DNA from: Lawsonibacter celer
GTDB lineage: Bacteria; Bacillota; Clostridia; Oscillospirales; Oscillospiraceae
DNA: 64,000 nt
Assembly (NCBI RefSeq): GCF_014281125.1
Contig: NZ_JACOEA010000002.1
Location: forward strand, 124,001 to 188,000
Direction of reading: 5' to 3'
The notes beneath the pieces are model-generated. The model had not been told where the DNA came from and made no database searches. It was given only the letters and a program-made list of their open reading frames with translations. Shown piece by piece: positions 44,378 to 52,893 of the stretch (positions are counted from its first letter, which is position 1; every line of letters starts with the position of its first letter). The translations under genes were made by a program, and so were the position numbers.

Positions 44378-46212
44378 GGCGCCGTTCCCGCCCTCTCCCG
44401 GAAAAAGTCATAGACCGCCCGGGCGGTGTTTTTGGGCACGGCCTCCTCCAGCTCCGCCAGGGATGCCTCCCGGATGTTTCTGACACTCTTGAAGCGCTTG
44501 AGCAGCTGGGCGCGTCGGCGTTCCCCCACGCCAGGTATTTTGTCCAGGACCGAGCCTTTTACCCGCTGATTCTGCTGCTGGCGGTGAAATTCAATGGCAA
44601 AGCGGTGGGTCTCCTCCTGAATCTGGCCCACCAGGGAGAATACCGCCTGATAGCCCTGGATACCGATCTCCCGCCCCTCTGAGGTCACCAGCGCGCGGGT
44701 ACGGTGGCGGTCGTCCTTCACCATGCCGAACACCGGGATGGAAAGGCCCAGGGTATCCAGCACGCCCTCCGCCACCCGGGCGTGGTTGGCGCCGCCGTCG
44801 ATGAGGAGCAGGTCGGGCCGCGCGGCAAATCTCTCGTCCCCGTCCAGATAGCGCCGGAAGCGCCGCTGGAGCACCTGCTCCATGGAGGCATAATCGTCGG
44901 GGCCGTCCATGTCCCGCAGCTTAAAGTGCCGGTAATCCCGCTTCAGGGGCTTTGCGTTGACATAGACCACCATGGAGGCCACAATGTCGTCCGCCCCCTG
45001 GTTGGAGATGTCGTAGGACTCGATGCGCCGGGGCGGCCTGTCCAGCCCCAGCAGCTTAGACAGCAGCTCCAGGAGCTTGCTCTGCCGCTCCTCCCGGCTG
45101 GTCCAGCGCTCCACCTCCTCGGCGGCGTTCTTGTTGGCCAGGCGGATCAGCTCCGCCTTGGCCCCCCGCTGGGGGGTGACCAGATTCACCCGGTATCCGG
45201 CGTTCTCCGACAAGAGCCGGGTCAGGGGTGCCTCGTCCTCCACCTCGCAGGGGAGCAGGATCTGCCTGGGCAGATGGCCCCGGGGGCCGTAATACTCCCG
45301 CACCAGGGCGGAGACAATGTCCGCCGTGTCCTCCTCCATAGGGGTCTCGATCAGCTCCCAGTCCTTGGCGGCCAGATCGCCCTCCACATAGTGGAGCACC
45401 ACAAAGCAGCTGCGGGTGGCCTCCCCACGGAAAAAGCCCACCACGTCGGTGTCCGCCAGGCTGCCCGCCACCACCTTCTGCCGTTTGCCCAGTAATTCAA
45501 TGGCCCTGTAGCGGTCCCGCAATTCCGCCGCCTTCTCGAAGCGCAGCTCCTCGGCGGCCTGGGCCATCTCGGCCTGGAGCTCCTCCCCCACCTCCTTGAA
45601 CTGGCCCTCCAGCAGGCGCACCGCCTGGTCGATGGCCTCCCGGTAACGGGTCTGGTCCATCTCCGGACGGCAGTAGCCGTCGCACTGGCCCATGTGGTAG
45701 TTGAGGCAGGGGCGCTCCTTCCCGATGTCCCGGGGGAACTGCCTGCGGCAGGATGGCAGCTTAAGGGCGGTGCGCAGCGCGTCAATGATGCCCTGGGTGG
45801 CCCCCCGGCTGCCGTAAGGGCCGAAGTAGCGTGCCCCGTCCTCCGCCGCCCGGTTGGCCAGGGAGAAGCGGGGGTAGACATCCTTTACGTTCAGCCGGAT
45901 ATAGGGGTAGCCCTTGTCGTCCTTGAGCAGGATGTTGTAGTGGGGCTGGTGGCGCTTGATCAGGGAGTTCTCCAGCACCAGGGCTTCAAACTCGCTGTCC
46001 GCCACGATCACGTCAAAATGGTCGATCTGGCTGACCATGGCCCGGGTCTTTTCCGTGTGGGAGGCCAAGTTGGCAAAGTACTGGCTCACCCGGTTCTTCA
46101 GGGCCTTGGCCTTGCCCACGTAGATCACCTGGTTCCGGGCGTCCTGCATGATGTAGACCCCCGGCTTGAGCGGCAGGGCATGGGCTTTTTCTTTCAGTTC
46201 GTCAAAAGTCAT
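44374..46212 (-). CDS. uvrC: Excinuclease ABC subunit C
   Basis: A 612-residue nuclease that makes both incisions in nucleotide excision repair. GIY-YIG domain at the N-terminus (KPGVYIMQD, VIYVGKAKALKNRVSQYF), cysteines in CLNYHMGQCDGYC, a UVR motif (FEKAAELRDRY), the RNase H-like endonuclease domain (DISNQG, LLIDGGANHA), and a C-terminal helix-hairpin-helix (LDKIPGVGERRRAQLL). ATG 46212 begins the conserved sequence, though its ribosome site is weak. Confidence 0.95.
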   Translation of the reverse strand: MTFDELKEKAHALPLKPGVYIMQDARNQVIYVGKAKALKNRVSQYFANLASHTEKTRAMVSQIDHFDVIVADSEFEALVLENSLIKRHQPHYNILLKDDKGYPYIRLNVKDVYPRFSLANRAAEDGARYFGPYGSRGATQGIIDALRTALKLPSCRRQFPRDIGKERPCLNYHMGQCDGYCRPEMDQTRYREAIDQAVRLLEGQFKEVGEELQAEMAQAAEELRFEKAAELRDRYRAIELLGKRQKVVAGSLADTDVVGFFRGEATRSCFVVLHYVEGDLAAKDWELIETPMEEDTADIVSALVREYYGPRGHLPRQILLPCEVEDEAPLTRLLSENAGYRVNLVTPQRGAKAELIRLANKNAAEEVERWTSREERQSKLLELLSKLLGLDRPPRRIESYDISNQGADDIVASMVVYVNAKPLKRDYRHFKLRDMDGPDDYASMEQVLQRRFRRYLDGDERFAARPDLLLIDGGANHARVAEGVLDTLGLSIPVFGMVKDDRHRTRALVTSEGREIGIQGYQAVFSLVGQIQEETHRFAIEFHRQQQNQRVKGSVLDKIPGVGERRRAQLLKRFKSVRNIREASLAELEEAVPKNTARAVYDFFRERAGTAP

Positions 46213-46270
46213 AAGAGAGCCGTACGCCCTCCCTTCTGCAAAAATCACAGCCGCCCGGCCGTGGGGCGCG

Positions 46271-47368
46271 TCACTCCCTTCGCTTCCCCGCCAGGGCAAA
46301 CAAATTGCTCTCCCGGCAGGCAGTACGGAAGCGCTGACCGGTCAGGGGAAAGCACAGAAGCCTCACCGACGCGGCCAGCAGCACCCCCAGCAGGCAGGAG
46401 AGCAGCACCGCCAGGAAGCACCCAATCAGGTCCGGCACACTGTCCAGACCGCCGCCGGTCAGGCGCTGCCACACCAGCTTCCATAGCTCGATGGCCAGAG
46501 GATGGGCCAGATACACCCCAAAGGACAGCCCAGAGAGCAGTGTCAAAAGCCGGCCGCTGGTCTTGTTCTCCCCATAGGAGCGGAAGAGCAGGAAGATCAC
46601 CACGGCCAGCAGGGCTGCAAACACATTTACATAGCTTTTGAAGCGCTCGTCATAGGCCCCGGCGGCGGCGCTGGCCCAGGCGGTGCCCGCTGCAATGACC
46701 GCCACATCGGCGCAGGCGATCCCCCACAGCACCCCCCGGGGCGGGAGGCGGGTCAGCCGGGCCAGCCAACCGCCCAGCAGGAAGTAGCCCAGATATCCCG
46801 CCACAAAGTTCAAATTGAGCACTGTATTTACGGTGAACAGCGGCTGAAGGGCCGCCGGCGCAAAGGCCTTTCCGGTGCTGATCCCCAGGGTGAACACCAC
46901 CCAGAGGGCGACCAGGTACTTCCAATGGGCTGCGCTCAGGGCGTCAGCCATGCGCTTGAGCAGGGGTGAGAGCAGATAGATGCACCCCAGGGCGTACAAA
47001 AACCAATAGGGGGTCACCACCGGAGTGCTGATGATCAGCCGCAGCTGGGAGAGAGCCGTCTCCCGCCCCTGGAGCAGCCAGAGGAAGAAGAGCACCACAC
47101 CGCTCCACACCAGCGCCGGCGTCAACAGCTTGGGCAGGCGGCGGCGCAGCAGGGCGCCCAGGTCCGCCGTCTGCTCCTGGGAGAGAAGCAGGGCCCCTGA
47201 GAGCAGGAAGAAAAGCGGCACCGCCGCAGTGGCCAGACTGGTGGTCAGGTTGGCAAAGTGCCACAGGGGGCCGGAAGCCGTGCGCAGGGGCTCCGCCGCC
47301 ACGTGGAGGAACACCACCGCGAACATGGAGCACACCCGCAGCAGATCATAGTCCCGACGGCGGCTCAC
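46271..47368 (-). CDS. Acyltransferase 3 family membrane protein
   Basis: A 365-residue protein with about ten membrane helices and the N-terminal RRDYDLLRVCSMFAVVFLHVA motif whose His is catalytic in OafA/WecH-type O-acyltransferases. It probably acetylates or otherwise acylates a surface sugar or peptidoglycan. GTG 47368 follows GGAGGGG and overlaps the stop of the U32 gene. Confidence 0.88.
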   Translation of the reverse strand: MSRRRDYDLLRVCSMFAVVFLHVAAEPLRTASGPLWHFANLTTSLATAAVPLFFLLSGALLLSQEQTADLGALLRRRLPKLLTPALVWSGVVLFFLWLLQGRETALSQLRLIISTPVVTPYWFLYALGCIYLLSPLLKRMADALSAAHWKYLVALWVVFTLGISTGKAFAPAALQPLFTVNTVLNLNFVAGYLGYFLLGGWLARLTRLPPRGVLWGIACADVAVIAAGTAWASAAAGAYDERFKSYVNVFAALLAVVIFLLFRSYGENKTSGRLLTLLSGLSFGVYLAHPLAIELWKLVWQRLTGGGLDSVPDLIGCFLAVLLSCLLGVLLAASVRLLCFPLTGQRFRTACRESNLFALAGKRRE

Positions 47369-48579
47369 AGCCCCTCCGCCTTTCTGCGCAGGAGGGACAG
47401 GGGCGGCGCCTGCCGGGGCAGGCGGATGGTAAAGGGCATCTGGGGTCGGCGCACCTGCTCCAGGGGCTGCCCGTCAGCGTCGGAGAGCTCCTCCGCCCGG
47501 AAGGGGACCGGAGCCAGGCCCGGGCCCACCAGCTCCAGCTCGTCCCCGGCGGAAAACTTGTTCCTCAGAGCACATAGTGCCCGACCCGCTGGGTCGCAGG
47601 AGGTGACCACTGCGGCCACCTGCCAGTCCCGCACGTAGCGGGAGTCCCCGGTGTGCTGGCCGGGCTCGCCAAAGTAAAACCCGGTGGAGTAGGGGCGGTG
47701 GCTCACCTTGTCCAGCTCCATCCGCCACACCGGATCCAGCTCCTCCTCCGCCAGGGCCGCGTCCACCGCGTGCCGGTAGGCCCCGGTGACAATGGCGGCG
47801 TAATAGGCGCTCTTGGCCCGCCCCTCGATTTTCAGGCTGTCCAGTCCGGCGGCCATCAGCTCCGGGATGTGGTCGATCATGCACATATCCCTGGAATTGA
47901 GGATAAAGGCGCCCCCCTCGTCCTCCCCGATGGGGAAATACTCCCCGGGGCGCTTTTCCTCCACCAGGGCGTACTGATAGCGGCAGGGCTGGGCGCAGGC
48001 GCCCCGGTTGGCGTCCCGGCCGGTCATATAGTTGCTCAGCAGGCAGCGGCCGGAATAGCTCACGCACATGGCCCCGTGGACGAAGGCCTCGATCTCCAGA
48101 TCCCTGGGCGTCTTGGCCCGGATTTCCGCAATTTCCTCCAGGGAGAGCTCCCGGGCCAGGATCACCCGGCTGGCCCCCAGGTCGTACCAGGCCCGGGCGG
48201 CCTGGTAGTTGGACACGCTGGCCTGGGTGGAGATATGGGCCTTCACGTGGGGGGCGTGCCGCTTGAGCAGGGAAAATACGCCCACGTCGGCCACGATAGC
48301 CGCGTCCACCCCCAGCTCCTCCAGATACTCCAGCCACTCCGGCAGGCGGGCGGCCTCCCCGTTACGGGGCATGGTGTTGCAGGTGACGTGGATGGCCGCG
48401 CCCCGGCGGCGGCACAGCTCCACCGCCTCCTTCAGCTCCGTCCAGGTAAAGTTGCCCGCAAAGGAGCGCATGCCGAAATCCGGCCCGGCCAGATACACCG
48501 CATCCGCCCCGTAGGCCAGGGACATGCGCAGGCGCTCCATATCCCCGGCGGGAGCAAGCAGCTCCAGGCGCTTATCCAT
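47365..48579 (-). CDS. U32 family peptidase-like protein (TrhP-type)
   Basis: A 404-residue protein of the U32/COG0826 family. ELLAPAGDMERLRMSLAYGADAVYLAG and the signature EAFVHGAMCVSYSGRCLLSNYMTGRDANRGACAQPC are both present; conserved cysteines suggest an Fe-S cluster. Relatives (YegQ/TrhP, YrrN/O) act in tRNA uridine-34 hydroxylation rather than proteolysis, so that role is likelier here. ATG 48579 follows AGGAGCGG and overlaps the end of mltG by eight bases. Confidence 0.9.
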   Translation of the reverse strand: MDKRLELLAPAGDMERLRMSLAYGADAVYLAGPDFGMRSFAGNFTWTELKEAVELCRRRGAAIHVTCNTMPRNGEAARLPEWLEYLEELGVDAAIVADVGVFSLLKRHAPHVKAHISTQASVSNYQAARAWYDLGASRVILARELSLEEIAEIRAKTPRDLEIEAFVHGAMCVSYSGRCLLSNYMTGRDANRGACAQPCRYQYALVEEKRPGEYFPIGEDEGGAFILNSRDMCMIDHIPELMAAGLDSLKIEGRAKSAYYAAIVTGAYRHAVDAALAEEELDPVWRMELDKVSHRPYSTGFYFGEPGQHTGDSRYVRDWQVAAVVTSCDPAGRALCALRNKFSAGDELELVGPGLAPVPFRAEELSDADGQPLEQVRRPQMPFTIRLPRQAPPLSLLRRKAEGL

Positions 48580-49831
48580 TCCCGTACCGCTCCTGGGTGG
48601 CCATCCACTGCTGCATGCCGCTGTAGGACTGGAAGAAATGGTGGACCCCATCGTCGCCCAAGGCATAGTAGTAGTAGCTGGTGGACTCCGGACTTACCGC
48701 CGCCTTCAGCGCGTCCGCGCCGGGGCTGGCAATGGCCGTTGGGGGCAGGCCGGTGTGGGTATAGGTGTTATAGGGGGTATCGGCGCTGGTATCCACCTCT
48801 GTGCCGCCGGTGGCGTAGAGAATGGCCGCGTCAATGTTCAGATACCCATAGGTTCCGCCGGCCGCTGGATTGTGCAGGCGGTTGTAGATGACCGAGGCGA
48901 TCTTCCCCTGGTCCGTGCCGTCCGTCTCCTTCTCGATCAGAGAGGCGATGGTAACCGCGTCCTGGATGGACAATCCATTGTCCGTCACGGTCTGCCGCAT
49001 TTTATCTGTAAAAATCTGGTCAAAGCGGAGAATCATCTTGTTGAGCACGCTCACCGGGTCCTCGCCCATATAGAAATCATAGGTGTCCGGGAAGAGATAG
49101 CCCTCCAGGCGATTGGCGCTGCCCAGGGGCACCACGCCCTTGAGGAAGGAATATTTGAAGTCATAGTTGGCAGCCGTTTCGTTGAGCTCGTCCACCGTGG
49201 CCACACCCTTTTCCTCCAGCAGCGCAAAGATCTGCGCCTGGGTCATTCCCTCAGGGATTGTCACCGTGGTCACCATGCGGCTGGACGAGCTGCTGCCCAG
49301 ATTGCTCAGCAGGGCCCGGTAGTCCATCTCCGTATTCAGCTCATAGGTGCCGGCGGACAGGTCATATTTGGCGTTGGTAATGGAACTGAACATTTTAAAG
49401 ATGGCCTTGTATTCGATCAGGCCGTTTTCCTTGAGCAGGTCGGCCACATAGTCCATGTCGGCCTCCTTCACGGTCTGCTTCTCCTTGACCTTCTTGCCGT
49501 CCTCGCCGGTCACCTCCACCGTGATCTCCTTCTGTGTGAAGATGTCGTCGGGCAGGGTGACCACAGCGGTCAGCGGTTCTTTATTCAGTGCCAGTATATC
49601 GTTGGCCCAGGTCCATCCCAGGCCGGCCAGCAGGGCGGACACGCCCAGCACAAAAATGACATACAGCAAGGCGCCCATCGCGCCCGCCCGGCGGCGGCGA
49701 CGGCGGCGCTGCGGCGGGCGGCTGCTGTGCTCCTCCTCCCGGCGGCTGTGAGACGAGGGCGCCACTCTTTTCCCGTTCTGACCGTGTCCGGCGGCGCGGC
49801 GCGGCTGATTGTAACTGGATTCCTGTGACAT
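48572..49831 (-). CDS. mltG: Endolytic murein transglycosylase
   Basis: A 419-residue inner-membrane enzyme that cuts nascent glycan strands. It has a basic, low-complexity cytosolic N-terminus (RRRRRRRAG), one helix (about 52-75), a LysM-like subdomain, and the YceG domain with TVTIPEGMTQAQIF, LEGYLFPDTYDF, the catalytic glutamate in ASLIEKETDG, IASVIYNRL and YNTYTHTGLPPTAIASPG. ATG 49831 follows TAGGAG. First gene of a long minus-strand unit. Confidence 0.93.
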   Translation of the reverse strand: MSQESSYNQPRRAAGHGQNGKRVAPSSHSRREEEHSSRPPQRRRRRRRAGAMGALLYVIFVLGVSALLAGLGWTWANDILALNKEPLTAVVTLPDDIFTQKEITVEVTGEDGKKVKEKQTVKEADMDYVADLLKENGLIEYKAIFKMFSSITNAKYDLSAGTYELNTEMDYRALLSNLGSSSSSRMVTTVTIPEGMTQAQIFALLEEKGVATVDELNETAANYDFKYSFLKGVVPLGSANRLEGYLFPDTYDFYMGEDPVSVLNKMILRFDQIFTDKMRQTVTDNGLSIQDAVTIASLIEKETDGTDQGKIASVIYNRLHNPAAGGTYGYLNIDAAILYATGGTEVDTSADTPYNTYTHTGLPPTAIASPGADALKAAVSPESTSYYYYALGDDGVHHFFQSYSGMQQWMATQERYGNG

Positions 49832-49926
49832 TGGTTCAACTCCTAACGATTGGCAGGTCCGGCTGGAACCACCCCGTAACACTGCGCATAGGATGGCTCA
49901 GTCAGAACAAGCGAGGTGAAAACAAG

Positions 49927-50079
49927 ATGTGCTGTGGTAACAATGGCTGGGGCGGCGGCGGCTGCCTGTGGATCATCCTCATTATTATCCTCATTTGCTG
50001 CTGCTGCGGCGGCGGCAGCTGGGGCGGCTGCGGCTGCGGCTGCAACAACGGCTGCGGCTGCAACGACGGCTGCTGCTGA
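49927..50079 (+). CDS. Tiny Cys/Gly-rich membrane peptide
   Basis: A 50-residue protein: MCCGNNGWGGGGC, a hydrophobic stretch LWIILIIILI, four consecutive cysteines and a tail of Gly, Cys and Asn. It has 14 cysteines and 16 glycines. GAGGTGAAAACAAG precedes ATG 49927. The layout (short Gly-rich head plus one helix) recalls YjcZ-type spore peptides, but the Cys density is unusual. Possible metal-binding or disulfide-linked membrane peptide; function unknown. Confidence 0.7.
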   Translation: MCCGNNGWGGGGCLWIILIIILICCCCGGGSWGGCGCGCNNGCGCNDGCC

Positions 50080-50099
50080 GCCTCTACATGCGCGGAATC

Positions 50100-50127
50100 G
50101 GGCGGGGCCGGAGGGCTCCGCCCTTTT
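50100..50127 (+). terminator. Terminator after the Cys/Gly-rich peptide gene
   Basis: A GC-rich hairpin (50100-50123; one G-U pair in the stem) followed by TTTTCC. Confidence 0.7.
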
Positions 50128-50132
50128 CCGCA

Positions 50133-50672
50133 TCAAAACCCGCGGGAAAGCACCCGCTTGACCGGTCGGTCAAACTCCTCCCGGGGCACCCGCTCCTGGA
50201 GCCATTCCTCCGGGCACAGGGCCACGGTAAAGCCGGAATAGCCCGCCAGGTATCGGTCGTAATAGCCTCCGCCGTGGCCCAGACGATACCCCGCCCGGTC
50301 ACAGCACAGATTGGGGACCAGAATCACGTCCAACCTATCCCGCGGGACCACAGGGCAGGACTCCCCCGGCTCCGGAATTCCGAAGGGCCCCGGCACAAGT
50401 CCGGCCCGCCCGTCGATCCTCCGGGCCTCCATGTGCCGCCCGGGCATGCATCTGGGCAGGGCCACGGTCTTTCCCTCGGCCAGCATCCGGTCAATCAGGC
50501 CGGCGGTATCCGGCTCCCGGCCCACCCCGGAGAAGAGAAGCAGCGTTTTTGCCCCGCGCACCTCCGGCAGGGCCCCGAAGGCCGCCAGCAGGGGAGCGAA
50601 ATCCGCCTCCGGCAGGGCGCGCACCGCCCTGCGCAGAGCGGCCTTTTCCTCACAGACGGTAGTGGGTCTCAT
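50133..50672 (-). CDS. 5-formyltetrahydrofolate cyclo-ligase
   Basis: A 179-residue enzyme that converts 5-formyl-THF to 5,10-methenyl-THF with ATP. A basic N-terminal substrate motif (EEKAALRRAVRAL), GPFGIPEP, DVILVPNLCCDRAGYRLGHGGGYYDRYL and an EEW near the C-terminus are the family signature. Its start overlaps the DJ-1 gene by 23 bases. Confidence 0.92.
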   Translation of the reverse strand: MRPTTVCEEKAALRRAVRALPEADFAPLLAAFGALPEVRGAKTLLLFSGVGREPDTAGLIDRMLAEGKTVALPRCMPGRHMEARRIDGRAGLVPGPFGIPEPGESCPVVPRDRLDVILVPNLCCDRAGYRLGHGGGYYDRYLAGYSGFTVALCPEEWLQERVPREEFDRPVKRVLSRGF

Positions 50673-51195
50673 GGAGCACCTGGGCGGCCATCCCGGCCCC
50701 CCTCAGAACTTCCACCAGCTTCAGGCCGAACACGAAGGCCGCGCCCGGGGCCTCTCCGGTGATCAGCCGGCCGTCTACCACCACCTGCTCCCCCGGACAG
50801 GCCTGAGCCTGCCCCAGCTTATCCTCCATACCCGGATAGCACACCGCCCGGCGGCCCTGCACAATGCCCAGCCGGGCCAGAAGCGTGGGGGCGGCGCAGA
50901 TGGCGGCCACATACCGCCCCTGATCCCACACCTGGCGGATCAGCGCCTTGGCGGCCGGGCTGGCCTCCATGGACTCCACGCCCCCCATGCCTCCGGGAAG
51001 CATAATCAGTTCCACCTGTGCCGGGTCAACGGCGTCCAGAGTCAGGTCCGCCTCCACCGTGACGCCGTGGGCCCCGGTGACGCGGGCGCCGGCCACCCCC
51101 GTCAGAGCCGTCTCTATACCGGCCCGGCGCAGCAGGTCTGCGGGGACCAGGGCCTCGGCCTCTTCAAATCCGGTTCCCAACAAAATGACTACCAT
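50650..51195 (-). CDS. DJ-1/PfpI family protein
   Basis: A 181-residue protein with GTGFEEAEAL (acidic residue) and the nucleophile cysteine in AAICAAPTLLA, placing it in the DJ-1/YajL/ThiJ group, which has been linked to oxidative stress and glyoxal detoxification. ATG 51195 follows GAGGTG; the GTG at 51204 overlaps that site. Confidence 0.9.
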   Translation of the reverse strand: MVVILLGTGFEEAEALVPADLLRRAGIETALTGVAGARVTGAHGVTVEADLTLDAVDPAQVELIMLPGGMGGVESMEASPAAKALIRQVWDQGRYVAAICAAPTLLARLGIVQGRRAVCYPGMEDKLGQAQACPGEQVVVDGRLITGEAPGAAFVFGLKLVEVLRGAGMAAQVLHETHYRL

Positions 51196-51222
51196 ATCAA
51201 ACACCTCAATTACAACAATTGC

Positions 51223-51897
51223 TCAAGCTTCGAGCAGCGGCTCCAGAATCGCGCCGATCTGGTCGGAGATATCTTCAATGGAGCGCACCCGGCCGTCCGG
51301 CTGCGTACAGGCCACCTTGTGCCAGCCCAGGCAGTCCGCCGCCCGCAGGGCGGTGCGGCGGCAGAGCGCCAGGTAATCCGAGTCCACCTCGTGGATGTCC
51401 GCCGCAGTATGGGTGGCGGCTTCCCGCGCGCGCAGGAGGGCCACCGACTGCTGCGTGGGCATGTCCAGATAGACCACCGCGTCCGGCCGGGGCAGACCCA
51501 GCTTATCAAACTCGAAATCCTCCAGCCATCGGAAAAAGCCCTCCCACTGCGCCTCCGGCAGCTTGCAGGCCTGGTGCACCGCGTTGGAGGTGGTATACCG
51601 GTCGGCCAGCACCAGCCCGCCGCACTGATACCACTCCCCCCACACCTTTTTCCAGGAGGCATAGCGATCCACCGCGTAAAACGCCGAAGCGGCGTAGGGG
51701 TTTACATCCCCTGGATGGGCGCCGAACTCCCCGCCCAGGTACATCCGGATCAGGGCCGAGGACGGCTCCTGATACTGGGGAAAGACCAGCCGCTGAAAGG
51801 GCTTTCCCGCCTCTTCCAGACGGCGGCAGAAGCGGCCGAACTGGGTGGATTTTCCCGACCCGTCAGTCCCCTCGAATACAATCAGCTTTCCCGCCAT
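51223..51897 (-). CDS. tmk: Thymidylate kinase
   Basis: A 224-residue P-loop kinase that phosphorylates dTMP. P-loop FEGTDGSGKST, DRYTTSNAVHQACKLP (the DRY/H motif) and PDAVVYLDMP are present. An insert around FSAAQ-equivalent region WGEWYQCGG is longer than in E. coli Tmk. GGGGAAG precedes ATG 51897, one base after the stop of the glycosyltransferase gene. Confidence 0.9.
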   Translation of the reverse strand: MAGKLIVFEGTDGSGKSTQFGRFCRRLEEAGKPFQRLVFPQYQEPSSALIRMYLGGEFGAHPGDVNPYAASAFYAVDRYASWKKVWGEWYQCGGLVLADRYTTSNAVHQACKLPEAQWEGFFRWLEDFEFDKLGLPRPDAVVYLDMPTQQSVALLRAREAATHTAADIHEVDSDYLALCRRTALRAADCLGWHKVACTQPDGRVRSIEDISDQIGAILEPLLEA

Positions 51898-51898
51898 C

Positions 51899-52621
51899 TC
51901 ACTTCCCCCTGATCCGTTCGCCCAGGGCGTCGCACAGCACCAGCGGCAGTTTGGCCATACGGCCGATGCGTTTGGGCTCCTTCCCCAGGCGGTAGAGCCA
52001 CTCCAGTCCGGCCCTCTGGAACCATTCCGGGGCCCGGTCCACGACCCCGGCATATACGTCCAGCGCGCCGCCCAGGCCCACCATCAGGTGCGCACCGGTC
52101 TGAGGACCGTACTGCCGCATCCACAGCTCCTGCTTGGGCGCGCCCAGGCAGACAAAGCACACGTCCGCCCCGGCCGCGCGGACAGCCTGCGCCACCGGCT
52201 CGTTTTCCTTAAAATATCCGTCGTGGGTGCCGCACACCGTCAGGCCGGGATAGGCCACGGTCAGGTTGGCCGCCGCCTGTTCCGCTACACCGGGCTTGGC
52301 CCCCAGCAGGAACAGGCGCTTTCCGGAGCGCGCCATCCAGCCCATCAGTCCGGAGGCAAAGTCAATGCCCGTGACCCGTCCCTTCAGGGGGCGGCCTAAA
52401 ATTTTCGCCGCATAGGTCACTCCGATCCCATCCGGAAGCACTAGGGACGCCTGGTTCAGCGCCTGACGAAAGGCTTCGTCCACCTTGGCGGTGCGCAGGA
52501 ATTCCGGGTTTGGGGTGACCACGTAGTGAAACCCCTCCGCCTGCGCCAGGGCGATTCCCGCCTCCAGCGCCTCTTCCGGCGTCAGATTGTCAAAGGCCAC
52601 GCCCAACACTTCTGTTTTCAA
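51899..52621 (-). CDS. WecG/TagA/CpsF family glycosyltransferase
   Basis: A 240-residue GT26 enzyme that usually adds ManNAc(A) to a lipid-linked GlcNAc in teichoic acid or exopolysaccharide synthesis. Motifs NPEFLRTA, LPDGIGVTYAAKILG, VTGIDF, LFLLGAKPGV, FVCLGAPKQELWM and the C-terminal RAPEWFQRAGLEWLYRLGKEP are typical. TTG 52621 (MKTEVLGVAFD) follows GGAGG at nine bases. No other wall-teichoic-acid genes are nearby. Confidence 0.9.
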   Translation of the reverse strand: MKTEVLGVAFDNLTPEEALEAGIALAQAEGFHYVVTPNPEFLRTAKVDEAFRQALNQASLVLPDGIGVTYAAKILGRPLKGRVTGIDFASGLMGWMARSGKRLFLLGAKPGVAEQAAANLTVAYPGLTVCGTHDGYFKENEPVAQAVRAAGADVCFVCLGAPKQELWMRQYGPQTGAHLMVGLGGALDVYAGVVDRAPEWFQRAGLEWLYRLGKEPKRIGRMAKLPLVLCDALGERIRGK

Positions 52622-52893
52622 CCTACAATGCCTCCGATCTTCCGCACTGCACAGGTGCAGATGTTCAAGGTATTCTACCATAACAGCTTGGAAAAGTCTA
52701 CGGTGAAACCCGTGGCGGGTCCGGTCGAAAGATGAAGATTCCCTTAAATTTCTTCCAATTTTCCCGTTGACAATCCCTACACAGGCTACTATAATAAAAT
52801 GCACTAAGCCGCAAGGCTATTTTTTAAACCGCTTTACTTTAATAGCTAAAAGCTTTAAAGTGGCAGAGTAAGGCGGCAATGGAGGAAATGAAC
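52622..52893. other. Leader region of the ABC importer
   Basis: About 270 bases. It holds a consensus promoter (52767-52795) and a leader of about 90 bases with a small GNRA hairpin (AGCC-GCAA-GGCT) followed by TTTTTT, and an ACTTTAA/TTAAAGT inverted repeat. The leader is too short for a T-box and lacks its conserved core. The small hairpin could be a weak attenuator. Confidence 0.55.
52767..52795 (+). promoter_or_regulatory. Consensus promoter of the ABC importer operon
   Basis: TTGACA (52767-52772), a 17-base spacer and TATAAT (52790-52795): a full match to the sigma-A consensus, implying strong expression unless repressed. Confidence 0.9.

Noticed and set aside
52796..52893. T-box or tryptophan attenuator in the ABC importer leader
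   Set aside because: The leader is only about 90 bases, lacks the T-box AGGGTGG core and shows no Trp-rich leader peptide.
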